From contig NZ_QUZT01000054.1 of assembly GCF_004682045.1 (NCBI RefSeq), positions 1 to 49,445 of the forward strand: 49,445 nucleotides of DNA, written 5' to 3'. Positions within the stretch are counted from its first letter, which is position 1, and each line of letters starts with the position of its first letter. The notes beneath the pieces were generated by a model. The model saw only the letters and a list, made by a program, of their open reading frames with translations, made no database searches and had not been told where the DNA came from. Position numbers and translations under genes: made by a program. This DNA is from Pseudomonas nabeulensis (GTDB lineage: Bacteria > Pseudomonadota > Gammaproteobacteria > Pseudomonadales > Pseudomonadaceae). This document shows positions 16,500 through 24,131 of this stretch, piece by piece.

Positions 16500-17273
16500 C
16501 CAGAGTTTGCGAGTGACCACCACGATGGAATTTCCAGAAGGGGACGGATCGGTGTCGGGCAACGTTATCTCAGCGCCCGTTCCCAAGCAACCGGGGATTA
16601 ACAACCGCAGGTCATCAATCACCAGCGCCGGCGACTCTTCGGCGATGGGACGGCCATGGTTATAGCCGTAACTCAAGGCCACACACTGCACGCCAGCGGC
16701 CTTGGCGGCCTGCACGTCACTGCGTGAATCGCCGATAAACAACGACTGCGAAGCCGGGATATTGGCCATTTTCATCACGAAAAACAGCGCCGCCGGGTCA
16801 GGTTTTTTCTGCGGCAGGGTATCGCCGCCGATGATCCAGCGGAAATACCGGCCGATTTTCATCTGGTCCAACAGCGGCGCGACGAAGCGCTCCGGCTTGT
16901 TGGTGATCAGGGCCATTTCCACGCCCTGCTTGCTCAGCCACTTGAGGGTGTCGCGCACGCCAGGGTAGACCACGGTCAGTTCGTGGCCGTCTTCATAGGC
17001 GGCGTTGAACAGTTCCAGGGCGTGTTCGGCCTCCACTTCATCGACACCCTCAGCGTCGATGTTGTTGGCCAGGGCCCGGCGCACCAGCATGTGCACGCCG
17101 TTACCCACCCACTCACGCACCGCTTCGATCCCCGCCGGCTTGCGCCCCAGCTTGAGCAGCATCTCGTCCACCGCCGCCGCCAGGTCGGGCACCGAGTCGA
17201 TCAAGGTACCGTCCAGATCGAACATCACCAGCCGTGGCAATTTGCCGGGGAACAGCTGCTCAAAGCCACTCAT
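16455..17273 (-). CDS. gph: Phosphoglycolate phosphatase
   Basis: HAD-superfamily phosphatase of 272 residues that removes 2-phosphoglycolate. Motif I is FDLDGTLIDSVPDL (about 18-31), motif II ALITNKP and motif III with the acidic pair IGDSRSDVQAAKAAG. The C-terminal tail about 30 residues beyond the HAD core ends in ARWRWRA and may serve the downstream trp genes. It overlaps rpe by 4 bases, the conserved rpe-gph-trpE order. It is the trpE-linked Gph (PA0608), not the MurNAc-6-phosphate phosphatase MupP, which in P. aeruginosa lies elsewhere near ubiG. Confidence 0.92.
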   Translation of the reverse strand: MSGFEQLFPGKLPRLVMFDLDGTLIDSVPDLAAAVDEMLLKLGRKPAGIEAVREWVGNGVHMLVRRALANNIDAEGVDEVEAEHALELFNAAYEDGHELTVVYPGVRDTLKWLSKQGVEMALITNKPERFVAPLLDQMKIGRYFRWIIGGDTLPQKKPDPAALFFVMKMANIPASQSLFIGDSRSDVQAAKAAGVQCVALSYGYNHGRPIAEESPALVIDDLRLLIPGCLGTGAEITLPDTDPSPSGNSIVVVTRKLWMKVIKALARWRWRA

Positions 17274-17944
17274 GGACGTGCCAGCGCCAGCTCGGCGCGC
17301 ATCTTGTCGATGACGTCCTGGTAGTTCGGCGCGTTGAAGATGGCCGAGCCTGCCACAAAGGTGTCGGCGCCAGCCGCGGCGATTTCACGGATGTTGTTGA
17401 CGTTGACCCCACCGTCGATTTCCAAACGGATATCACGGCCCGAGGCATCGATCAGCGCACGGGCTTCACGCAGCTTGTTCAGCGTGCCGGGAATGAACTT
17501 CTGCCCGCCGAAGCCTGGGTTGACGCTCATCAGCAAGATCATGTCGACCTTGTCCATCACGTACTCGAGCACGCTCAACGGAGTGGCCGGGTTGAACACC
17601 AGGCCCGCCTTGCAGCCGCCTTCGCGGATCAGTTGCAGGGTACGATCCACGTGCAGCGTGGCTTCCGGGTGGAAGGTGATGTAGGTCGCGCCGGCTTCGA
17701 TGAAGTCACCGACGATGCGGTCAACCGGGCTGACCATCAGGTGCGCATCGATCGGCGCAGTGATGCCGTACTTGCGCAATGCCGCACACACCATCGGACC
17801 GATGGTCAGGTTGGGCACGTAGTGGTTGTCCATGACATCGAAGTGCACGAAGTCGGCACCGGCGGCCAACACCTTGTCCACTTCTTCACCCAGGCGGGCG
17901 AAGTCGGCGGAGAGAATCGATGGAGCAATGACGAAGGGCTGCAT
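17270..17944 (-). CDS. rpe: Ribulose-phosphate 3-epimerase
   Basis: Pentose phosphate pathway enzyme interconverting ribulose-5- and xylulose-5-phosphate; 224-residue TIM barrel. Signatures are APSILSADFARLGEE, the catalytic HFDVMDNHYVPNLTIGP, DAHLMVSP, SVNPGFGGQKFIP and EIDGGVN. The start giving MQPFVIAPS is the family start, 22 codons inside the open frame. It couples to gph through an ATGA overlap. Confidence 0.95.
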   Translation of the reverse strand: MQPFVIAPSILSADFARLGEEVDKVLAAGADFVHFDVMDNHYVPNLTIGPMVCAALRKYGITAPIDAHLMVSPVDRIVGDFIEAGATYITFHPEATLHVDRTLQLIREGGCKAGLVFNPATPLSVLEYVMDKVDMILLMSVNPGFGGQKFIPGTLNKLREARALIDASGRDIRLEIDGGVNVNNIREIAAAGADTFVAGSAIFNAPNYQDVIDKMRAELALARP

Positions 17945-18028
17945 GACGCACCTTTTTTGAGCTAAATCACGATGGCGCGCATTGTATACCGCATGCTTTG
18001 CTGCGCGCACCGTGACCTAGCTCAATGG

Positions 18029-19177
18029 CTAGTACGCGGCCCGGTAGATTTTCTCGATATCCGTCGCGCTGAGCTTGCGCGGGTTGTTGCGCATCAGGCG
18101 CTCGATGCCCGCCGCTTCCGTGGCCATGGCCGGGATGGCGTCCTCGGGAACCCCGAAGCTGCGCAGGCCCACTGGAATCTCGACTGCGGCGCACAGTCGC
18201 GTCATGGCCTCCACGGCACGGTCGGCGGCATCGACTGCACTCAGCCCGGTGACATTAACCCCCATGGCCTGTGCAATGTCTTGCATACGCTCAACGCACG
18301 CCAGCTTGTTCCAGTGCATCACATAGGGCAGCAACAGCGCATTGCTCACCCCATGGGCGATATTGAAGCGCCCACCCAGCGGGTACGCCAACGCATGCAC
18401 CGCGCCGACTCCGGCATTGCCGAAGGCCATGCCGGCCATCAGGCTGGCGGTGGCCATGTCGTCACGGGCTTGCAGGTTGGCCGGGTTGGCGTAGGCCTTG
18501 GGCAGCGCGTTGGCGATCAGCTTGATTGCGCCAATGGCCAAGGCGTCGGTGATTGGCGAGGCATTCAGCGACAGGTAGGACTCAATGGCATGCACCAGCG
18601 CATCCACGCCGCTGGCAGCGGTGACACTGCGCGGGCAGGTCAGGGTCATTTGCGGGCTGATCAGCGCCACATCCGGCAGCAGATAGTCGCTGACGATACC
18701 TTTTTTCAGCTGCGCGACCTTGTCGGAGAGGATCGCCACATTGGTCACTTCCGAACCGGTGCCGGCGGTGGTGGGGATGGCGATCAGCGGCGGGCCCTTG
18801 CGCGGCACCTGGTCGACACCGAACAAATCCGCGAGGGCGCCGTGGTAACCGGCATAGGCCGCCACGCTCTTGGCGATATCGATAGCACTGCCGCCGCCCA
18901 CGCCTATCAGGCCATCATGCCCGCCCTCGCGGTAGACGCGCATGCAGTCTTCAACGATGGCGATTTCCGGATCGGGCAGGACGCGGTCGAAAATCTCATA
19001 GGTGCGTCCACCCAAATGCTCGAGCGCCAGCGCCACAGTGCCGGACTTGACCAGGGCAGCGTCGGTGACGATCAGTGGGTTATCCACATCCAGGCGGGTG
19101 AGTTCGGCGGCCAGTTGTTCGATGGCGCCTTGGCCGGTCAGCAGTTTGTGGGCGATCTTGAATGAGGAAGTACTCAT
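18029..19177 (-). CDS. Iron-containing (group III) alcohol dehydrogenase
   Basis: NAD(P)-dependent dehydrogenase of 382 residues. The cofactor loop is GVGGGSAIDIAKS (about 96-108), followed by IPTTAGTGSEVT and the metal site: Asp and His in SGVDALVHAIESYLS and the later histidines in GAVHALAYPLGGRFNIAHG. Substrate unknown. Its neighbours are the probable 4-aminobutyrate/5-aminovalerate importer genes, and its promoter shares an element with agtA. A role in reducing a semialdehyde from those amines is therefore plausible but unproven. I do not recall an equivalent gene here in P. aeruginosa PAO1. Confidence 0.85.
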   Translation of the reverse strand: MSTSSFKIAHKLLTGQGAIEQLAAELTRLDVDNPLIVTDAALVKSGTVALALEHLGGRTYEIFDRVLPDPEIAIVEDCMRVYREGGHDGLIGVGGGSAIDIAKSVAAYAGYHGALADLFGVDQVPRKGPPLIAIPTTAGTGSEVTNVAILSDKVAQLKKGIVSDYLLPDVALISPQMTLTCPRSVTAASGVDALVHAIESYLSLNASPITDALAIGAIKLIANALPKAYANPANLQARDDMATASLMAGMAFGNAGVGAVHALAYPLGGRFNIAHGVSNALLLPYVMHWNKLACVERMQDIAQAMGVNVTGLSAVDAADRAVEAMTRLCAAVEIPVGLRSFGVPEDAIPAMATEAAGIERLMRNNPRKLSATDIEKIYRAAY

Positions 19178-19205
19178 GTGCGCGGCCTCTTGTTAGGTGA
19201 TGGGC

Positions 19206-19240
19206 TGGCACAAGAGTAGCTTCCTGTAGCGTGTTGTCAG
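19206..19240 (-). promoter_or_regulatory. Dehydrogenase promoter with element shared with agtA
   Basis: On the minus strand CTGACA (19235-19240) and TACTCT (19213-19218) are 16 bases apart, a plausible promoter. The -10 box is part of a 14-base element, plus-strand TGGCACAAGAGTAG at 19206-19219. It recurs with one change at 23842-23855 upstream of agtA, at the same 29-base distance from the start codon. Confidence 0.5.
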
Positions 19241-19270
19241 CCATTCAGCCTCTGAATACACACAAAACCA

Positions 19271-19359
19271 TGTGGGAGGGGGCTTGCCCCCGATGGCAGT
19301 GGGTCAGTCAATGGATATTTGGCTGATACACCGCTATCGGGGGCAAGCCCGCTCCCACA
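19271..19359. repeat. REPIN (REP doublet) 2
   Basis: 89 bases, same family as REPIN 1: the left arm is identical over its first 20 bases, the right arm has one change (GCTCCCACA for CCTCCCACA), and the inner loop is different. It lies between agtD and the dehydrogenase, on the 3' side of the importer operon. Confidence 0.88.
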
Positions 19360-19378
19360 TTTTGACCTCCAACAGGCT

Positions 19379-20203
19379 TTAGACCTGGGCGGTGCGCAGT
19401 TTTTCACTACGGCCACGCAGCCATTCCAGGGTCAGCAACAAGAGCACCGAGAACGCAATCAACAACGTCGCGGCAGCGGCGATGGTTGGGCTGAGGTTTT
19501 CGCGAATGCCGCTGAACATCTGGCGCGGCAACGTCGCTTGCTCAGGCCCGGCGAGAAACAGCGTCACCACCACCTCATCGAACGACGTGGCAAAGGCAAA
19601 CAACGCCCCGGAAATCACCCCCGGCGCAATCAGCGGCAAGGTCACCCGGCGAAATGCCGTCAGTGGCGAAGCCCCAAGGCTGGCCGCCGCCCGCACCAGG
19701 TTGTGGTTAAACCCCTGCAAGGTGGCCGACACGGTGATGATCACAAACGGCACACCCAGCACCGCATGCACCACGATCAGCGAGAAGAAGCTGTTGCCCA
19801 GCCCCAACGGCGCAAAGAACAGGTAACTGGCCACGCCAATGATCACCACCGGCACCACCATCGGCGAAATCACCAAGGCCATCACCAGCGCCTTGCCGGG
19901 GAAATCGGCGCGGGTCAGGCCAATCGCCGCCAGGGTGCCAAACACCATGGCCAGCAGCGTGGCTGCCGGGGCGACGATGATGCTGTTCTTCAGGGCGCGC
20001 ATCCATTCGGCGGAGGCAAAGAAATCCTGATACCAATGCAGCGAGAAGCCCTGCAACGGGTACACCAGGAAACTGCCGCTGTTAAACGACAGCGGGATGA
20101 TCACCAGCACCGGCAGAATCAGGAACAGCAGGATCAAGCCGCAGAGAATCCGCAAGCTGTAGAACCACACCCGCTCAATGGGCGACATATAAGGGCTCAG
20201 CAT
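19379..20203 (-). CDS. agtD: ABC importer permease, PotC type (AgtD)
   Basis: Inner-membrane permease of the polyamine/GABA-type ABC importer; 274 residues with six hydrophobic segments. The EAA loop that contacts the ATPase is RAAASLGASPLTAFRRVTLPLIAPG (about 180-205). It starts 12 bases after agtC. The match to AgtD rests on operon order (ATPase, binding protein, long permease, short permease) and on the position beside gph-rpe-trpE, as for PA0606 in P. aeruginosa. AgtABCD takes up 4-aminobutyrate and 5-aminovalerate there. An ATG five codons downstream is also possible. Confidence 0.78.
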   Translation of the reverse strand: MLSPYMSPIERVWFYSLRILCGLILLFLILPVLVIIPLSFNSGSFLVYPLQGFSLHWYQDFFASAEWMRALKNSIIVAPAATLLAMVFGTLAAIGLTRADFPGKALVMALVISPMVVPVVIIGVASYLFFAPLGLGNSFFSLIVVHAVLGVPFVIITVSATLQGFNHNLVRAAASLGASPLTAFRRVTLPLIAPGVISGALFAFATSFDEVVVTLFLAGPEQATLPRQMFSGIRENLSPTIAAAATLLIAFSVLLLLTLEWLRGRSEKLRTAQV

Positions 20204-20215
20204 CGCAAGGTCTCC

Positions 20216-21463
20216 TTAGCTCAGGCGCAGGCGGCTGGCGCCCACCAGCCGGTTATAGATCAGGTACAGCACCACGGTGGCCAGCAACAGCAAGCCGCCC
20301 AATGCCGTGGCCATGCCCCAGTTGATGCTGGTGTTGGTATAGAAGGCCACGAAGTAGCTGACCATCTGGTCGTTCGGGCTGCCCAGCAGCGCCGGGGTGA
20401 TGTAGTAACCAATCGCCAGGATAAACACCAATAGGCAACCGGCCCCCACACCGGCGTAGGTCTGCGGGAAGTACACCCGCCAGAAACTGGTGAACGGGTG
20501 GCAGCCCAGGGAAATCGCGGCGCGCATATAGGTGGGCGAGATGCCTTTCATCACGCTGTAGATCGGCAGAATCATGAACGGCAGCAGGATATGCACCATG
20601 GAGATGTAGACCCCGGTACGGTTGAACACCAGTTCCAGCGGCTTATCGATCAAGCCCATGCCCATCAGTGCGCTGTTGATCAGGCCGCCGGATTGCAACA
20701 AAACGATCCACGCCGCCACCCGCACCAGGATCGAGGTCCAGAACGGCAGCAGCACCAAAATCATCAGCAGGTTGCTTTTGCGCGCTGGCAGGTTGGCCAA
20801 CAGGTACGCCAACGGGTAGGCCAGCAACAGACAGACAAAGGTGATCACCAGGCCCATCCAGAACGTACGGGCAAAGATATCCAGGTAGATCGCCTGGTCC
20901 GGCGTGGCCGGCGCCACTTCGCCGAGGTCGTCGATGCGGTGATCGACGGCCGCCAGCAGATAGAACGGCGTCAGGCTGCTGGTATTGCGCCGGATCGCCT
21001 GCCAGTACGCGGGGTCGCCCCAGCGTTCGTCGAGGTTTTCCAGCGCTTCTTTATACGAGGCCGGCGCTTCGGTAAACGGCAGCGCCCGCGCGGTTTTGGT
21101 CAGCAGGCTGCGATAGCCGGCCAGTTCCATGTTCAAGCGTTTGGACAGGTCGCCCAGGGTCTGGTTTTTGCGGGCTTCACCCAAGTCCTCACTGAGGGCC
21201 TGGTACACCGGCTCGCCTGGCAGGCCACGCCCATCCCAGGCCGTCACCGCCACCACGGTACGCGGCAAGCCGCCCACCACTTCCGGGTTGCCGACGCTCT
21301 TGAACAGCAGCGCAACGATAGGCACCAGGAACACCAGCACCAGAAACAACACCAGCGGCGCAATCAAGGCCTGGGCCTTCCAGCGGTTGACCCGCTCGGC
21401 ACGCGCCAGGCGCTGCTTGAGGGTGGGGCTATTGACCCCGTTCGAGGGAACGGCGATGGCCAT
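20216..21463 (-). CDS. agtC: ABC importer permease, PotB type with long periplasmic loop (AgtC)
   Basis: Permease of 415 residues, longer than typical PotB (about 285). After the first membrane helix (about 32-55, LIAPLVLFLVLVFLVPIVAL) a hydrophilic region of about 130 residues is probably periplasmic. Five further helices follow, with the EAA loop RAAISLGCHPFTSFWRVYFPQT near residue 320. It is separated from agtB by 152 bases that hold a REPIN, and is followed after 12 bases by agtD. It corresponds to PA0605 by order. Confidence 0.78.
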   Translation of the reverse strand: MAIAVPSNGVNSPTLKQRLARAERVNRWKAQALIAPLVLFLVLVFLVPIVALLFKSVGNPEVVGGLPRTVVAVTAWDGRGLPGEPVYQALSEDLGEARKNQTLGDLSKRLNMELAGYRSLLTKTARALPFTEAPASYKEALENLDERWGDPAYWQAIRRNTSSLTPFYLLAAVDHRIDDLGEVAPATPDQAIYLDIFARTFWMGLVITFVCLLLAYPLAYLLANLPARKSNLLMILVLLPFWTSILVRVAAWIVLLQSGGLINSALMGMGLIDKPLELVFNRTGVYISMVHILLPFMILPIYSVMKGISPTYMRAAISLGCHPFTSFWRVYFPQTYAGVGAGCLLVFILAIGYYITPALLGSPNDQMVSYFVAFYTNTSINWGMATALGGLLLLATVVLYLIYNRLVGASRLRLS

Positions 21464-21517
21464 GGCAAACTCCGGAAATCTGAAAAGTGACTACACGCCT
21501 ACGCCGAGCTCTAACTT

Positions 21518-21606
21518 GTAGTGAGCGGGCTTGCCCCGCGCTGCGGTGTACCAGATACATCACTTTTACCTGACACACCGTAGCGCGGGGCAAGCCCGCT
21601 CACTAC
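21518..21606. repeat. REPIN (REP doublet) 3, second sequence family
   Basis: An 89-base palindrome whose arms (GTAGTGAGCGGGCTTGCCCC and the complement) differ from the other four elements. The end motif GTGAGCGGGCTTGCCC belongs to a second REP class of P. fluorescens. It lies inside the importer operon between agtB and agtC. Confidence 0.88.
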
Positions 21607-21615
21607 ATAAACCCA

Positions 21616-22656
21616 TTACTTGGCAGCCCACGCGTTGAAGCGTTGCTCCAACTGCTCGCCGTTATCCGCCCAGAAGCTCACGTCGATCTGCACCTGGTTG
21701 GCGATGTTTTCCGGGGTGGTCGGCATGTCCTTGAGGATGTCTTTGGCCAGCAACGGTACGGCCTGGGTATTGGCCGGGCCGTAGGCGATGTTTTCGGAGT
21801 AGGTCTTCTGCTGCTGCGGCTGTACCGAGAAGGCGATGAATTTCTTCGCCGCTTCCGCACGGTCCTTGGCCAGGCCTTTCGGGATGGCCCATGCATCGAA
21901 GTCGTAGATGCCGCCGTTCCACACCACTTTCAGGTTGCTTTCTTTCTGCACGGCGGCAATGCGGCCGTTGTACGCAGAGCTCATCACCACGTCACCCGAG
22001 GCGAGGTACTGCGGCGGTTGTGCACCGGCCTCCCACCATTGGATCGACGGTTTCAGCTCGTCGAGTTTCTTGAACGCACGGTCCTGGCCATCTTTGCCCG
22101 CCAGCACTGTGTAGACGTCCTTCGGCGCTACGCCGTCGGCCATCAGGGCGAACTCCAGGGTGTACTTGGCGCCTTTACGCAGGCCGCGCTTGCCCGGGAA
22201 TTTCTTGGTGTCCCAGAAATCCGCCCAGCTGGTAGGCGCCGTGGTCAGCTTGTCGGCGTTGTAGGCCAGCACAGTGGACCACACGAAGAAGCCCACGCCG
22301 CACGGCTGGATCGCGCCCTTCACGTAGTTGGCGTTGTCGCCGAACAGTTTCGGGTCCAGGGGTTCGAACATGTCTTCGTCGCAGCCACGGGACAGCTCCG
22401 GCGATTCCACCTCGACCAGGTCCCAGGACACGCTCTTGGTGTCGACCATGGCCTTGACCTTGGCCATTTCGCCGTTGTACTCGCCCGCAACGATTTTGCC
22501 ATTGCCGGCGCTTTCCCACGGTGCATAGAAGGCCTTGACCTGTGCCGCCTTGTTCGCGCCACCGAAGGACACGACGGTCAGGTCCGGGCCGGCCATGGCG
22601 TGGGTTGCGCCGATCAAGCCAATGGCCAGGGCGGAAAATTTCAGGGATCTCAACAT
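21616..22656 (-). CDS. agtB: Periplasmic binding protein of PotD type (AgtB)
   Basis: Solute receptor of the importer, 346 residues. Residues 1-22 form a Sec signal peptide (LKFSALAIGLIGATHAMA, cleavage before GPDLTVV). The mature protein follows the PotD-like bacterial binding-protein fold, with SFGGANKAAQ at the start, NADKLTTAPTSWADFWD and VVMSSAYNGRIAAV. The start giving MLRSLKFSAL is chosen for the signal peptide; the frame extends 16 codons upstream. It lies 44 bases after agtA. The substrate (4-aminobutyrate/5-aminovalerate) is inferred from synteny with PA0604. Confidence 0.8.
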   Translation of the reverse strand: MLRSLKFSALAIGLIGATHAMAGPDLTVVSFGGANKAAQVKAFYAPWESAGNGKIVAGEYNGEMAKVKAMVDTKSVSWDLVEVESPELSRGCDEDMFEPLDPKLFGDNANYVKGAIQPCGVGFFVWSTVLAYNADKLTTAPTSWADFWDTKKFPGKRGLRKGAKYTLEFALMADGVAPKDVYTVLAGKDGQDRAFKKLDELKPSIQWWEAGAQPPQYLASGDVVMSSAYNGRIAAVQKESNLKVVWNGGIYDFDAWAIPKGLAKDRAEAAKKFIAFSVQPQQQKTYSENIAYGPANTQAVPLLAKDILKDMPTTPENIANQVQIDVSFWADNGEQLEQRFNAWAAK

Positions 22657-22700
22657 TGTTGTTCTCTCCACGTGCAGGGTTGGTGAAGCCATGGGGGCGA

Positions 22701-23813
22701 TCAATTCGCCTCTAGAAGTGGGTCGAGTGCGCGAACGTGCTCGACTTGCCAGCCAATCGGAACCACGTCGCCGACCGCCAGCGCTGGGTCCAGCTCGGCA
22801 ATCGGTTGTTTCACAAAGAAATCGGTCTTGCCGCAGACTTCCAGGCGCACCCGCACGTGGTCGCCCAGGTAGATGAATTCCGCCACCCGCCCGGAGAAGC
22901 GGTTGACGCAGCTTTCGCTGGAGCCATTAAGGCTCACGCGCTCCGGACGCACCGACAGGGTCACCGGGCCGCCGACCTGGCCGACGTTCACCGCCAGCGC
23001 CTCGACTTTCTCGCCTCGCGCCAGCTCCACCACGCAACGCTCGCCGGTATGGCTGTGCAGGCGGCCGTTGAGGCGATTGTTCTCGCCGATAAAGTTGGCG
23101 ACGAAGGTGTTCTTCGGCTCTTCGTACAGCGTGCGCGGGGCGGCGATCTGTTGGATTTCGCCCTGATGGAACACCGCCACGCGGTCAGACATGGTCAGCG
23201 CTTCGCCCTGGTCATGGGTCACGTACACCACCGTCACGCCGAGGCGTTGGTGCAGGTGCTTGATCTCCATCTGCATGTGTTCACGCAGTTGCTTGTCGAG
23301 GGCGCCGAGGGGTTCGTCCATCAGTACCAACTGGGGTTCAAACACCAGCGCACGGGCCAAGGCCACCCGTTGTTGCTGGCCGCCGGACAGTTGCGCCGGA
23401 TAACGCTGGGCGAACGCGTCGAGCTGGACCATGCTCAGCACGCGCTTGACCCGCTCGCTGATGTCGGTCTTGCTCAAACCCCGCACCGACAGCGGGAACG
23501 CCAGGTTCTCGGCGACGGTCATGTGGGGGAACAGCGCGTAATTCTGGAACACCATACCGATGTCGCGCTTGTGCGGCGGCACATTGTTGATGGAGCGCCC
23601 GGCCAACTGGATTTCGCCGGCGGTCGGCGTCTCAAAGCCGGCGAGCATCATCAGGCTGGTGGTCTTGCCCGACCCGGAAGGCCCGAGCAAGGTGAGAAAC
23701 TCGCCTTTGCGAATCTCCAGGTTGAGGTCTTTGACGATCAGGTTCTCGCCGTCGTAGCTCTTCTGCACGCCACGAAAGCTGACCAGCACATCATTTGAAT
23801 CCACCTCGCTCAT
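22701..23813 (-). CDS. agtA: ABC importer ATPase, PotA type (AgtA)
   Basis: ATPase of 370 residues. Walker A is GPSGSGKTTS (about 43-52), the Q loop MVFQNYALFPHMTV, the signature LSGGQQQRVALARAL and Walker B LVLMDEPLGALD, then a switch histidine in VTHDQGEA. A C-terminal TOBE domain (about 280-365, NRLNGRLHSH and FIYLGDHVRVRLE) is present, as in PotA and MalK. It is the first gene of the agtABCD operon, with its own promoter region. The start giving MSEVDSNDVL is preferred. It corresponds to PA0603. Confidence 0.82.
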   Translation of the reverse strand: MSEVDSNDVLVSFRGVQKSYDGENLIVKDLNLEIRKGEFLTLLGPSGSGKTTSLMMLAGFETPTAGEIQLAGRSINNVPPHKRDIGMVFQNYALFPHMTVAENLAFPLSVRGLSKTDISERVKRVLSMVQLDAFAQRYPAQLSGGQQQRVALARALVFEPQLVLMDEPLGALDKQLREHMQMEIKHLHQRLGVTVVYVTHDQGEALTMSDRVAVFHQGEIQQIAAPRTLYEEPKNTFVANFIGENNRLNGRLHSHTGERCVVELARGEKVEALAVNVGQVGGPVTLSVRPERVSLNGSSESCVNRFSGRVAEFIYLGDHVRVRLEVCGKTDFFVKQPIAELDPALAVGDVVPIGWQVEHVRALDPLLEAN

Positions 23814-24131
23814 ACCCGCACCTTTGTGTTTTGGACTGCTGTGGCACAAGCGTAGTCCAGGCGCGAGGCCCCGGAAATCGGGGGCTCGGAGAGAATGACA
23901 TCAGTCGGATGGAAGGTTTGGGGTAGGGATCGCCCTACACGGATGACGCGTATGGGTAAGTACAACGGCCAACTCGGTGCCACAAGCGCCACTTACGGGG
24001 AAACCCACGCCCCTCACCCTGTCGTTAATGGACAGTAAAGCAGCACGCGATAAGTAATGACCGCGGCTACCTGATGCGTTGGCGATATATCTGATGCTTG
24101 CAACCATCGATTCAAGGAACAAGGAGTTCTC
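23814..24131. other. Intergenic region between agtA and the toxin-like gene
   Basis: 318 bases between divergent genes, with no gene seen. On the agtA side is the shared promoter element, followed upstream by a GCCCC...GGGGC dyad (about 23868-23885). In the middle is a small perfect hairpin, GTAGGG-ATCG-CCCTAC (23923-23938). On the toxin side, TATATC (24086-24091) could be a -10 box but has no convincing -35 partner. AAGGAG lies 6 bases before the toxin ATG. Confidence 0.6.
23842..23855 (-). promoter_or_regulatory. agtA promoter element shared with the dehydrogenase
   Basis: Plus-strand TGGCACAAGCGTAG differs at one of 14 positions from the element upstream of the dehydrogenase. On the minus strand it holds a TACGCT -10-like box (23849-23854). 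The sequence 16 bases upstream, TTCCGG, is a poor -35 box, so the promoter would need an activator; AgtR is the natural candidate. Confidence 0.45.

Noticed and set aside
16455..17273. gph as the MurNAc-6-phosphate phosphatase MupP
   Set aside because: The rpe-gph-trpE context and length are those of the trpE-linked Gph; MupP lies elsewhere, beside ubiG, in pseudomonads.
19379..23813. Importer as a spermidine/putrescine PotABCD system
   Set aside because: The components are PotABCD-like, but gene order, the long PotB-type permease and the adjacent AgtS/AgtR pair fit the 4-aminobutyrate/5-aminovalerate importer better; polyamine transport is not excluded.
23842..23858. TGGCAC-N5 motif as a sigma-54 promoter on the plus strand (also at 19206)
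   Set aside because: The -12 part (TAGT/TAGC instead of TTGC) lacks the conserved GC placement and the orientation does not face a nearby start codon; the motif is better read as a shared element of the minus-strand genes.
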